Positions 47,601-61,000 of a stretch of 64,000 bases of DNA are shown here, one piece after another (within the stretch, counting starts at the first letter, position 1; each line of letters starts with the position of its first letter). The translations under genes were made by a program, and so were the position numbers. Below the pieces are notes generated by a model. The model saw nothing but the letters and a program-made list of their open reading frames with translations. It was not told the origin of the DNA and ran no database searches. Source of the stretch: Porites lobata (lineage: Eukaryota > Cnidaria > Anthozoa > Scleractinia > Poritidae). The DNA is taken from assembly GCA_942486035.1 (NCBI GenBank), contig CALNXK010000171.1, forward strand, positions 1,079,001-1,143,000. The letters run 5' to 3'.

Positions 47601-50600
47601 TCAATTTTTGGACTTTTTGAACTTCTTGTTTTTATAGCCTAGAAAGGCGTTTTTTCGTTCTAGAATATCGTAAAAGACATTTTTCTGTTCTATATTGCCT
47701 AAAAAAAAAAGTTGGAAAAATGGCCATTTTTGAACAAAAACCATGGGTTAACCCCTTTGGAAAAATGTCAATTTTTCGACTTTTTAAAGTTCTTGTTTTT
47801 ATAGCCTAGAAAGGCGTTTTTTTTGTTCTAGAATATCGTAAAAGACATTTTCTTCGCCTATATTGGCTAAAAAAAAAAGTTGAATAATGGCCATTTTTGG
47901 ACAAAAACCATGGGTTAACCCCTTTGGAAAAATGTCAATTTTTCGACTTTTTGAACTTCTTGTTTTTATAGTCTAGAAAGGCGTTTTTTCGTTCTACAAT
48001 ATCGTAAAAGACAGTTTCTTGGCCTATATTGCCTGAAAAATAACGTTGGAAAAATGGCCATTTTTGGACCAAAACCATGGGTTAACCCCTTTGGAAAAAT
48101 GTCAATTTTTCGACTTTTTGAACTTCTTGTTTTTATAGCCTAAAAAGGCGTTTTTTCGTTCTAGAATATCGTAAAAGACATTTTCCTGTTCTATATTGCC
48201 TAAAAAAAAAAAGTTGCAAAGATGGCCATTTTTGGTCAAAAACCATGGGTTAACCCCTTTGGAAAAATGTCAATTTTTCGACTTTTTGAACTTCTTCTTT
48301 TTATAGCCTAGAAAGGCGTTTTTTCGTTCTAGAATATGGTAAAAGACACTTTCCAGTTGTATATTCCGTAAAAAAAAAGATAGAAAAATGGCCATTTTTG
48401 GACAAAAACCATGGGTTAACCCCTTTGGAAAAATGTCAATTTTTTGACTTTTTGAACTTCTTGTTTTTATAGCCTAGAAAGGCGTTTTTTCGTTCTACAA
48501 TATCGTGAAAGACAGTTTCTTGGCCTATATTGCCTGAAAAATAAAGTTGGAAAAATCGCCATTTTTGGACCAAAACCAAGGGTTAACCGCTTTGGAAAAA
48601 TGTCAATTTTTCGACTTTTTGAACTTCTTCTTTTTATAGCCTAGAAAGGCGTTTTTTTTGTTCTAGAATATCGTAAACGACATTTTCTTCGCCTATATTG
48701 GCTAAAAAAAAAAGTTGAATAATGGCCATTTTTGGACAAAAACCATGGGTTAACCCCTTTGGAAAAATGTCAATTTTTCGACTTTTTGAACTTCTTGTTT
48801 TTATAGCGTAGAAAGGCGTTTTTTTTGTTCTAGAATATCGTAAAAGACATTTTCTTCGCCTATATTGGCTAAAAAAAAAAGTTGAATAATGGCCATTTTT
48901 GGACAAAAACCATGGGTTAACCCCTTTGGAAAAATGTCAATTTTTCGAATTTTTGAACTTCTTGTTTGTATAGCCTAGAAAGGCGTTTCTTCGTTCTACA
49001 ATATCGTAAAAGACATTTTCCTGTTCTATATTGCCTAAAAAAAAAAGTTGGAAAAATGGCCATTTTTGGACAAAAACCATGGGTTAACCCCTTTGGAAAA
49101 ATGTCAATTTTTCGACTTTTTGAACTTCTTGTTTTTATAGCCTAAAAAGGCGTTTTTCGTTCTACAATATCGTAAAAGACATTTTCCTGTTCTATATTGC
49201 CTAAAAAAAAAAAGTTGCAAAGATGGCCATTTTTGGTCAAAAACCATGGGTTAACCCCTTTGGAAAAATGTCAATTTTTCGACTTTTTGAACTTCTTCTT
49301 TTTATAGCCTAGAAAGGCGTTTTTTCGTTCTAGAATATGGTAAAAGACATTTTCCAGTTCTATATTGCCTAAAAAAAAAGATGGAAAAATGGCCATTTTT
49401 GGACAAAAACCATGGGTTAACCCCTTTGGAAAAATGTCAATTTTTCGACTTTTTGAACTTCTTCTTTTTATAGCCTAGGAAGGCGTTTTTTCGTTCTAGA
49501 ATATCGTAAAAGACATTTTCCTGTTCTATATTGCGTAAGAAAAAAAGTTGGAAAAATGGCCATTTTTGGACCAAAACCATGGGTTAACCCCTTTGGAAAA
49601 ATGTCAATTTTTCCACTTTTTGAACTTCTTGTTTTTATAGCCTAGAAAGGCGTTTTTTCGTTCTACAATATCGTAAAAGACAGTTTCGTGGCCTATATTG
49701 CCTAAAAAAAAAAGTTGGAAAAATGGCCATTTTTGGACCAAAACCATGGGTTAACCCCTTTGGAAAAATGTCAATTTTTCGACTTTTTGAACTTCTTGTT
49801 TTTATAGCCTAAAAAGGCGTTTTTTCGTTCTAGAATATCGTAAAAGACATTTTCCTGTTCTATATTGCCTAAAAAAAAAAAGTTGCAAAGATGGCCATTT
49901 TAGGACAAAAACCATGGGTTAACCCCTTTGGAAAAATGTCAATTTTTCGACTTTTTGAACTTCTTGTTTTTATAGCCTAGAAAGGCGTTTTTTTTGTTCT
50001 AGAATATCGTAAAAGACATTTTCTTCGCCTATAATGGCTAAAAAAAAAAGTTGAATAATGGCCATTTTGGACAAAAACCATGGGTTAACCCCTTTGGAAA
50101 AATGTCAATTTTTCGACTTTTTGAACTTCTTGTTTTTATAGCCTAAAAAGGCGTTTTTTCGTTCTAGAATATCGTAAAAGACATTTTCCTGTTCTATATT
50201 GCCTAAAAAAAAAAAAAAGTTGCAAAGATGGCCATTTTGGACAAAAACCATGGGTTAACCCTTTGGAAAAATGTCAATTTTTCGACTTTTTGAACTTCCT
50301 TTTTATAGCCTAGAAAGGCGTTTTTTCGTTCTAGAATATCGTAAAAGACATTTTCCTGTTCTATATTGCCTAAAAAAAAAGTTGGAAAAATGGCCATTTT
50401 TGGACAAACACCATGGGTTAACCCCTTTGGAAAAATGTCAATTTTTCGACTTTTTGAACTTCTTGTTTTTATAGCCTAGAAAGGCGTTTTTTCGTTCTAC
50501 AATATTGTAAAAGACATTTTCTTGGCCTATATTGGCAAAAAAAAAAGGTTGGAAAAATGGCCATTTTTGGTCCAAAACCATGGGTTAACCCCTTTGGAAA

Positions 50601-53600
50601 AATGTCAATTTTTCGACTTTTTGAAAGGTCTAGAAAGGCGTTTTTTCGTTCTAGAATATCGTAAAGGACATTTTCCTTTTCTATATTGCCTAAAAAAAAA
50701 AGTTCCAAAAATGGCCATTTTTGGACAAAGACCAAGGGTTAACCCCTTTGGAAAAATGTCAATTTTTCGACTTTTTGAACTTCTTGTTTTTATAGCCTAG
50801 AAAGGCGTTTTTTCGTTGTAGAATATCGTAAAAGACATTTTCCTGTTCTATATTGCCTAAAAAAAAAAGTTGGAAAAATGGCTATTTTTGGACAAAGACC
50901 AAGGGTTAACCCCTTTGGAAAAATGTCAATTTTTCGACTGTTTGAACTTCTTGTTTTTATAGCCTAGAAAGGCGTTTTTTTGTTCTACAATATCGTGAAA
51001 GACAGTTTCTTGGCCTATATTGCCTGAAAAATAAAGTTGGAAAAATGGCCATTTTTGGACCAAAACCAAGGGTTAACCACTTTGGAAAAATGTCAATTTT
51101 TCGACTTTTTGAACTTCTTCTTTTTATAGCCTAGAAAGGCGTTTTTTTTGTTCTAGAATATCGTAAACGACATTTTCTTCGCCTATATTGGCTAAAAAAA
51201 AGTTGAATAATGGCCATTTTGGACAAAAACCATGGGTTAACCCCTTTGGAAAAATGTCAAGTTTTCGACTTTTCGAACTTCTTGGTTTTATAGCCTAGAA
51301 AGGCGTTTTTTCGTTCTAGAATATCGTAAAAGACATTTTCCTGTTCTATATTGCCTAAAAAAAAAAGTTGGTAAGATGGCCATTTTTGGACAAAAACCAT
51401 GGGTTAACCCCTTTGGAAAAATGTCAATTTTTCGACTTTTTGAACTTCTTGTTTTTATAGCCTAAAAAGGCGTTTTTTCGTTCTAGAATATCGTAAAAGA
51501 CATTTTCCTGTTCTATATTGCCTAAAAAAAAAAAGTTGCAAAGATGGCCATTTTTGGTCAAAAACCATGGGTTAACCCCTTTGGAAAAATGTCAATTTTT
51601 CGACTTTTTGAACTTCTTCTTTTTATAGCCTAGAAAGGCGTTTTTTCGTTCTAGAATATCGTAAAAGACATTTTCCAGTTCTATATTGCCTAAAAAAAAA
51701 GATGGAAAAATGGCCATTTTTGGACAAAAACCATGGGTTAACCCCTTTGGAAAAATGTCAAGTTTTCGACTTTTCGAACTTCTTGGTTTTATAGCCTAGA
51801 AAGGCGTTTTTTCGTTCTAGAATATCGTAAAAGACATTTTCCTGTTCTATATTGCCTAAAAAAAAAAGTTGGAAAGATGGCCATTTTTGGACAAAAACCA
51901 TGGGTTAACCCCTTTGGAAAAATGTCAATTTTTCGACTTTTTGAACTTCTTCTTTTTATAGCCTAGAAAGGCGTTTTTTTTGTTCTAGAATATCGTAAAA
52001 GACATTTTCTTCGCCTATATTGGCTAAAAAAAAAAGTTGAATAATGGCCATTTTTGGACAAAAACCATGGGTTAACCCCTTTGGAAAAATGTCAATTTTT
52101 CGACTTTTCGAACTTCTTGTTTTTATAGCCTAGAAAGGCGTTTTTTCGTTCTAGAATATCGTAAAAGACATTTTCCTGTTCTATATTGCCTAAAAAAAAA
52201 AGTTGGAAAAATGGCCATTTTTGAACAAAAACCATGGGTTAACCCCTTTCGAAAAATGTCAATTTTTCGACTTTTTAAAGTTCTTGTTTTTATAGCCTAG
52301 AAAGGCGTTTTTTTTGTTCTAGAATATCGTAAAAGACATTTTCTTCGCCTATATTGGCTAAAAAAAAAAGTTGAATAATGGCCATTTTTGGAAAAAAACC
52401 ATGGGTTAACCCCTTTGGAAAAATGTCAGTTTTTCGACTTTTCGAACTTCTTGTTTTTATAGCCTAGAAAGGCGTTTTTTCGTTCTAGAATATCGTAAAA
52501 GACATTTTCCTGTTCTATATTGCCTAAAAAAAAAAGTTGGAAAAATGGCCATTTTTGAACAAATACCATGGGTTAACCCCTTTGGAAAAATGTCAATTTT
52601 TCGACTTTTTAAAGTTCTTGTTTTATAGCCTAGAAAGGCGTTTTTTTTTTTGTTCTAGAATATCGTAAAAGACATTTTCTTCGCCTATATTGGCTAAAAA
52701 AAAAAGTTGAATAATGGCCATTTTTGGAAAAAAACCATGGGTTAACCCCTTTGGAAAAATGTCAGTTTTTCGACTTTTCGAACTTCTTGTTTTTATAGCC
52801 TAGAAAGGCGTTTTTTCGTTCTAGAATATCGTAAAAGACATTTTCCTGTTCTATATTGCCTAAAAAAAAAAGTTGGAAAAATGGCCATTTTTGAACAAAT
52901 ACCATGGGTTAACCCCTTTGGAAAAATGTCAATTTTTCGACTTTTTGAACTTCTTGTTTTTATAGCCTAGAAAAGCTTTTTTTTGTTCTAGAATATCGTA
53001 AAAGACATTTTCCTGTTCCATATTGCCTAAAAAAAAAATTTGGAAAAATGGCCATTTTTGGACAAAAACCATGGGTTAACCTCTTTGGAAAAATGTCAAT
53101 TTTTTGACTTTTTGAACTTCTTGTTTATATAGCCTAAAAAGGCATTTTTTCGTTCTAGAATATCGTAAAAGACATTTTCCTGTTCTATATTGCCTAAGAA
53201 AAAAAGTTGGAAAGATGGGCATTTTTGGACCAAAACCATGGGTTAACCCCTTTGTAAAAATGTCAATTTTTCGACTTTTTGAACTTCTTGTTTTTATAGC
53301 CTAGAAAGGCGTTTTTTTCGTTCTAGAATATCGTAAACGACATTTTCCTGTTCTATATTGCGTAAAAAAAAAAAGTTCGAAAGATGGCCATTTTTGGACC
53401 AAAACCATGGGTTAACCCCTTTGGAAAAATGTCAATTTTTCGACTTTTTGAACTTCTTGTTTTTATAGCCTAGAAAGGCGTTTTTTCGTTCTAGAATATC
53501 GTAAAAGACATTTTCCTGTTCTATATTGCCTAAAAAAAAAAGGTGGAAAAATGGCCATTTTTGAACAAAAACCATGGGTTAACCCCTTTGGAAAAATGTC

Positions 53601-56600
53601 AATTTTTCGACTTTTTGTACTTCTTGTTTTTATAGCGTAGAAAGGCGTTTTTTCGTTCTAGAATATCGTAAAAGACATTTTCCTGTTCTATATTGCCTAA
53701 AAAAAAAAGTTGGAAAAATGGCCATTTTTGAACAAATACCATGGGTTAACCCCTTTGGAAAAATGTCAATTTTTCGACTTTTTGAACTTCTTGTTTTTAT
53801 AGCCTAGAAAAGCTTTTTTTTGTTCTAGAATATCGTAAAAGACATTTTCCTGTTCCATATTGCCTAAAAAAAAAATTTGGAAAAATGGCCATTTTTGGAC
53901 AAAAACCATGGGTTAACCTCTTTGGAAAAATGTCAATTTTTTGACTTTTTGAACTTCTTGTTTATATAGCCTAAAAAGGCATTTTTTCGTTCTAGAATAT
54001 CGTAAAAGACATTTTCCTGTTCTATATTGCCTAAGAAAAAAAGTTGGAAAGATGGGCATTTCTGGACCAAAACCATGGGTTAACCCCTTTGTAAAAATGT
54101 CAATTTTTCGACTTTTTGAACTTCTTGTTTTTATAGCCTAGAAAGGCGTTTTTTTCGTTCTAGAATATCGTAAACGACATTTTCCTGTTCTATATTGCGT
54201 AAAAAAAAAAAGTTCGAAAGATGGCCATTTTTGGACCAAAACCATGGGTTAACCCCTTTGGAAAAATGTCAATTTTTCGACTTTTTGAACTTCTTGTTTT
54301 TATAGCCCAGAAAGGCGTTTTTTCGTTCTAGAATATCGTAAAAGACATTTTCCTGTTCTATATTGCCTAAAAAAAAAAGGTGGAAAAATGGCCATTTTTG
54401 AACAAAAACCATGGGTTAACCCCTTTGGAAAAATGTCAATTTTTCGACTTTTTGAACTTCTTGTTTTTATAGCGTAGAAAGGCGTTTTTTCGTTCTAGAA
54501 TATCGTAAACGACATTTTCCTGTTCTATATTGCCTAAAAAAAAAAAGTTCGAAAGATGGCCATTTTTGGACCAAAACCATGGGTTAACCCCTTTGGAAAA
54601 ATGTCAATTTTTCGACTTTTTGAACTTCTTGTTTTTATAGCCTAGAAAGGCGTTTTTTCGCTCTAGAATATCGTAAAAGACATTTTCCTGTTCTATATGG
54701 CCTAAAAAAAAAAAGTTCGAAAGATGGCCATTTTTGGACCAAAACCATGGGTTAACCCGTTTGGAAAAATGTCAATTTTTCGACTTTTTGAACTTCAGGT
54801 TTTTATAGCCTAGAAAGGCGTTTTTTCGTTCTAGAATATCGTAAAAGACATTTTCCTGTTCTATATTGCCTAAAAAAAAAAGTTGGAAAAATGGCCATTT
54901 TTGGACCAAAACCATGGGTTAACCCCTTTGGAAAAATGTCAATTTTTCGACTTTTTGAACTTCTTGTTTTTATAGCCTAGAAAGGCGTTTTTTCGTTCTA
55001 GAATATCGTAAAAGACAGTTTCTTGGCCTATATTGCCTGCAAAATAAAGTTGGAAAAATGGCCATTTTTGGAAAAAAACCATGGGTTAACCCCTTTGGAA
55101 AAATGTCAATTTTTCGACTTTTTGAACTTCTTCTTTTTATAGCCTAGAAAGGCGATTTTTCCTTTTAGAATATCGTAAAAGACATTTTCCTGTTCTATAT
55201 CGCCTAAAAAAGAAAGTTGGAAAAATGGCCATTTTTGGACCAAAACCATGGGTTAACCCCTTTGGAAAAATGTCAATTTTTCGACTTTTTGAACTTCTTG
55301 CTTTTATAGCCTAGAAAGGCGTTTTTTCGTTCTACAATATCGTAAAAGACAGTTTCTTGGCCTATATTGCCTGAAAAATAACGTTGGAAAAATGGCCATT
55401 TTTGGACCAAAACCATGGGTTAACCCCTTTGGAAAAATGTCAATTTTTCGACTTTTTGAACTTCTTGTTTTTATAGCCTAAAAAGGCGTTTTTTCGTTCT
55501 AGAATATCGTAAAAGACATTTTCCTGTTTTATATTGCCTAAAAAAAAAAAGTTGCAAAGATGGCCATTTTTGGACAAAAACCATGGGTTAACCCCTTTGG
55601 AAAAATGTCAATTTTTCGACTTTTTGAACTTCTTGTTTTTATAGCCTAGAAAGGCGTTTTTTTTGTTCTAGAATATCGTAAAAGACATTTTCTTCGCCTA
55701 TAATGGCTAAAAAAAAAAGTTGAATAATGGCCATTTTTGGACAAAAACCATGGGTTAACCCCTTTGGAAAAATGTCAATTTTTCGACTTTTTGAACTTCT
55801 TGTTTTTATAGCCTAAAAAGGCGTTTTTTCGTTCTAGAATATCGTAAAAGACATTTTCCTGTTCTATATTGCCTAAAAAAAAAAAGTTGCAAAGATGGCC
55901 ATTTTTGGACAAAAACCATGGGTTAACCCCTTTGGAAAAATGTCAATTTTTCGACTTTTTGAACTTCCTTTTTTTATAGCGTAGAAAGGCGTTTTTTTTG
56001 TTCTAGAATATCGTAAAAGACATTTTCTTCGCCTATATTGGCTAAAAAAAAAAGTTGAATAATGGCCATTTTTGGACAAAAACCATGGGTTAACCCCTTT
56101 GGAAAAATGTCAATTTTTCGACTTTTTGAACTTCTTGTTTTTATAGTCTAGAAAGGCGTTTTTTCGTTCTACAATATCGTAAAAGACAGTTTCTTGGCCT
56201 ATATTGCCTGAAAAATAACGTTGGAAAAATGGCCATTTTTGGACCAAAACCATGGGTTAACCCCTTTGGAAAAATGTCAATTTTTCGACTTTTTGAACTT
56301 CTTGTTTTTATAGCCTAAAAAGGCGTTTTTTCGTTCTAGAATATCGTAAAAGACATTTTCCTGTTCTATATTGCCTAAAAAAAAAAAGTTGCAAAGATGG
56401 CCATTTTTGGTCAAAAACCATGGGTTAACCCCTTTGGAAAAATGTCAATTTTTCGACTTTTTGAACTTCTTCTTTTTATAGCCTAGAAAGGCGTTTTTTC
56501 GTTCTAGAATATGGTAAAAGACATTTTCCAGTTCTATATTGCCTAAAAAAAAAGATAGAAAAATGGCCATTTTTGGACAAAAACCATGGGTTAACCCCTT

Positions 56601-59600
56601 TGGAAAAATGTCAATTTTTTGACTTTTTGAACTTCTTGTTTTTATAGCCTAGAAAGGCGTTTTTTCGTTCTACAATATCGTGAAAGACAGTTTCTTGGCC
56701 TATATTGCCTGAAAAATAAAGTTGGAAAAATGGCCATTTTTGGACCAAAACCAAGGGTTAACCCCTTTGGAAAAATGTCAATTTTTCGACTTTTTGAACT
56801 TCTTCTTTTTATAGCCTAGAAAGGCGTTTTTTTTGTTCTAGAATATCGTAAACGACATTTTCTTCGCCTATATTGGCTAAAAAAAAAAGTTGAATAATGG
56901 CCATTTTTGGACAAAAACCATGGGTTAACCCCTTTGGAAAAATGTCAAGTTTTCGACTTTTCGAACTTCTTGGTTTTATAGCCTAGAAAGGCGTTTTTTC
57001 GTTCTAGAATATCGTAAAAGACATTTTCCTGTTCTATATTGCCTAAAAAAAAAAGTTGGTAAGATGGCCATTTTTGGACAAAAACCATGGGTTAACCCCT
57101 TTGGAAAAATGTCAATTTTTCGACTTTTTGAACTTCTTGTTTTTATAGCCTAAAAAGGCGTTTTTTCGTTCTAGAATATCGTAAAAGACATTTTCCTGTT
57201 CTATATTGCCTAAAAAAAAAAAGTTGCAAAGATGGCCATTTTTGGTCAAAAACCATGGGTTAACCCCTTTGGAAAAATGTCAATTTTTCGACTTTTTGAA
57301 CTTCTTCTTTTTATAGCCTAGAAAGGCGTTTTTTCGTTCTAGAATATCGTAAAAGACATTTTCCTGTTCTATATTGCCTAAAAAAAAAAGTTGGAAAAAT
57401 GGCCATTTTTGGACAAAAACCATGGGTTAACCCCTTTGGAAAAATGTCAATTTTTCGACTTTTTGAACTTCTTGGTTTTATAGCCTAGAAAGGCGTTTTT
57501 TCGTTCTAGAATATCGTAAAAGACATTTTCCTGTTCTATATTGCCTAAAAAAAAAAGTTGGAAAAATGGCCATTTTTGGACAAAAACCATGGGTTAACCC
57601 GTTTGGAAAAATGTCAATTTTTCGACTTTTTGAACTTCTTGTTTTTATAGCCTAGAAAGGCGTTTTTTTGTTCTAGAATATCGTAAAAGACATTTTCTTC
57701 GCCTATATTGGCTAAAAAAAAAAAAAGTGAATAATGGCCATTTTTGGACAAAAACCATGGGTTAATCCGCTTTGGAAAAATGTCAATTTTTCGACTTTTC
57801 GAACTTCTTGTTTTTATAGCCTAGAAAGGCGTTTTTTCGTTCTAGAATATCGTAAAAGACATTTTCCTGTTCTATATTGCCTAAAAAAAAAAGTTGGAAA
57901 AATGGCCATTTTTGAACAAAAACCATGGGTTAACCCCTTTGGAAAAATGTCAATTTTTCGACTTTTTAAAGTTCTTGTTTTTATAGCCTAGAAAGGCGTT
58001 TTTTTTTGTTCTAGAATATCGTAAAAGACATTTTCTTCGCCTATATTGGCTAAAAAAAAAAAAGTTGAATAATGGCCATTTTGGAAAAAAACCATGGGTT
58101 AACCCCTTTGGAAAAATGTCAGTTTTTCGACTTTTCGAACTTCTTGTTTTTATAGCCTAGAAAGGCGTTTTTTTCGTTCTAGAATATCGTAAAAGACATT
58201 TTCCTGTTCTATATTGCCTAAAAAAAAAGTTGGAAAAATGGCCATTTTTGACAAAATACCATGGGTTAACCCCTTTGGAAAAATGTCAATTTTTCGACTT
58301 TTTGAACTTCTTGTTTTTATAGCCTAGAAAAGCTTTTTTTTGTTCTAGAATATCGTAAAAGACATTTTCCTGTTCCATATTGCCTAAAAAAAAAATTTGG
58401 AAAAATGGCCATTTTGGACAAAAACCATGGGTTAACCTCTTTGGAAAAATGTCAATTTTTTGACTTTTTGAACTTCTTGTTTATATAGCCTAAAAAGGCA
58501 TTTTTTCGTTCTAGAATATCGTAAAAGACATTTTCCTGTTCTATATTGCCTAAGAAAAAAAAAGTTGGAAAGATGGGCATTTTTGACCAAAACCATGGGT
58601 TAACCCTTTGTAAAAATGTCAATTTTTCGACTTTTTGAACTTCTTGTTTTTATAGCCTAGAAAGGCGTTTTTTTTTCGTTCTAGAATATCGTAAACGACA
58701 TTTTCCTGTTCTATATTGCGTAAAAAAAAAAAAAGTTCGAAAAATGGCCATTTTTGGACCAAAACCATGGGTTAACCCCTTTGGAAAAATGTCAATTTTT
58801 CGACTTTTTGAACTTCTTGTTTTTATAGCCTAGAAAGGCGTTTTTTCGTTCTAGAATATCGTAAAAGACATTTTCCTGTTCTATATTGCCTAAAAAAAAA
58901 AGGTGGAAAAATGGCCATTTTTGAACAAAAACCATGGGTTAACCCCTTTGGAAAAATGTCAATTTTTCGACTTTTTGAACTTCTTGTTTTTATAGCGTAG
59001 AAAGGCGTTTTTTCGTTCTAGAATATCGTAAACGACATTTTCCTGTTCTATATTGCCTAAAAAAAAAAAGTTCGAAAGATGGCCATTTTTGGACCAAAAC
59101 CATGGGTTAACCCCTTTGGAAAAATGTCAATTTTTCGACTTTTTGAACTTCTTGTTTTTATAGCCTAGAAAGGCGTTTTTTCGCTCTAGAATATCGTAAA
59201 AGACATTTTCCTGTTCTATATGGCCTAAAAAAAAAAAGTTCGAAAGATGGCCATTTTGGACCAAAACCATGGGTTAACCCCTTGGAAAAATGTCAATTTT
59301 TCGACTTTTTGAACTTCTTGTTTTTATAGCCTAGAAAGGCGTTTTTTCGTTCTAGAATATCGTAAAAGACATTTTCCTGTTCTATATTGCCTAAGAAAAA
59401 AAGTTGGAAAAATGGCCATTTTTGGACCAAAACCATGGGTTAACCCCTTTGGAAAAATGTCAATTTTTCGACTTTTTGAACTTCTTGTTTTTATAGCCTA
59501 GAAAGGCGTTTTTTCGTTCTAGAATATCGTAAAAGACATTTTCTTGGCCTATATTGCCTGCAAAATAAAGTTGGAAAAATGGCCATTTTTGGACAAAAAC

Positions 59601-61000
59601 CATGGGTTAACCCCTTTGGAAAAATGTCAATTTTTCGACTTTTTGAACTTCTTGTTTTTATAGCCTAGAAAGGCGATTTTTCCTTTTAGAATATCGTAAA
59701 AGACATTTTCCTGTTCTATATTGCCTAAAAAAGAAAGTTGGAAAAATGGCCATTTTTGGACCAAAACCATAAGTTAACCCCTATGGAAAAATGTCAATTT
59801 TTCGACTTTGCGAACTTCTTGTTTTTATAGCCTAGAAAGGCGTTTTTTCGTTCTACAATATCGTAACAGACAGTTTCTTGGGCTATATTGCCTGAAAAAT
59901 AAAGTTGGAAAAATGGCCATTTTTGGACCAAAACCATGCGTTAACCCCTTTGGAAAAATGTCAATTTTTCGACTTTTTGAACTTCTTGTTTTTATAGCCT
60001 AGAAAGGCGTTTTTTCGTTCTAGAATATCGTAAAAGACATTTTCCTGTTCTATATTGCCTAAAAAAAAAGTTGGAAAAATGGCCATTTTTGGACAAAAAC
60101 CATGGAAAAATCTCAATGTCCTTTGGAAAAATGTCAATTTTTCGACTTTTTGAACTTCTTGTTTTTATAGCCTAGAAAGGCGTTTTTTCGTTCTAGAATA
60201 TCGTAAACGACATTTTCCTGTTCTATATTGCCTAAAAAAAAAAAGTTCGAAAGATGGCCATTTTTGGACCAAAACCATGGGTTAACCCCTATTTTTCGAC
60301 TTTTTGAACTTCTTGTTTTTATAGCCTAGAAAGGCGTTTTTTCGTTCTAGAATATCGTAAAAGACATTTTCCTGTTCTATATTGCCTAAAAAAAAAAGTT
60401 GGAAAAATGGCCCTTTTTGAACAAAAACCATGGGTTAACCCCTTTGGAAAAATGTCAATTTTTCGACTTTTTGAACTTCTTGTTTTTATAGCCTAGAAAG
60501 GCGTTTTTTCGTTCTAGAATATCGTAAAAGACATTTTCCTGTTCTATATTGCCTAAAAAAAAAAAGTTCGAAAAATGGCCATTTTTGGACAAAAACCATG
60601 GGTTAACCCCTTTGGAAAAATGTCAATTTTTCGACTTTTTGAACTTCTTGTTTTTATAGCCTAGAAAGGCGATTTTTCCTTTTAGAATATCGTAAAAGAC
60701 ATTTTCCTGTTCTATATCGCCTAAAAAAGAAAGTTGGAAAAATGGCCATTTTTGGACAAAAACCATGGGTTAACCCCTTTGGAAAAATGTCAATTTTTCC
60801 ACTTTTTGAACTTCTTGTTTTTATAGCCTAGAAAGGCGTTTTTTCCTTTTAGAATATCGTAAAAGACATTTTCCTGTTCTATATCGACTAAAAAAAACAT
60901 AGTTTGAAAAATGGCCATTTTTGGACAAAAACCATGGGTTAACCCCTTTGGAAAAATGTCAATTTTTCGACTTTTTAAACTTCTTGTTTTTATAGCCTAG
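32650..61000 (+). repeat. Homogenised satellite core, right half, with interspersed variants
   Basis: Consensus monomers are mixed with three recurrent variants. One has TTCGCCTATATTGGC and GTTGAATAATGG (about 30 copies, from about 32.7 to 58.1 kb). One has CTACAATATCG with GCCTGAAAAATAAAGTTGG. One has TTCCAGTTCTATATTGCC, often after CTTCTTTTTATAG. Variant order repeats in blocks, so there is higher-order structure, though not one fixed unit. Confidence 0.8.
52893..54566 (+). repeat. Tandem pentamer (837-bp higher-order unit, two copies)
   Basis: A five-monomer unit starting at 52893 recurs at 53730. Shared private variants, in order: GAACAAATACC, GAAAAGCTTTTTTTTG, TTCCATATTGCC, ACCTCTTTGG, GTTTATATAGCCTAAAAAGG, AAAGATGGGCA, CCTTTGTAAAAATG, CGTAAACGACA, GCGTAAAAAA with GTTCG, GGTGGAAAAATGG and TATAGCGTAG. 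The offset is a constant 837 bp at both ends tested. The second copy diverges near its end at about 54.5 kb. Confidence 0.85.

Noticed and set aside
58050..58620. Cluster of one-base losses (CCATTTTGG, AACCCTTTG) taken as a distinct satellite subfamily
   Set aside because: The losses are all in homopolymers and are not tied to other variants, so local sequencing error in a repeat is an equally good explanation.
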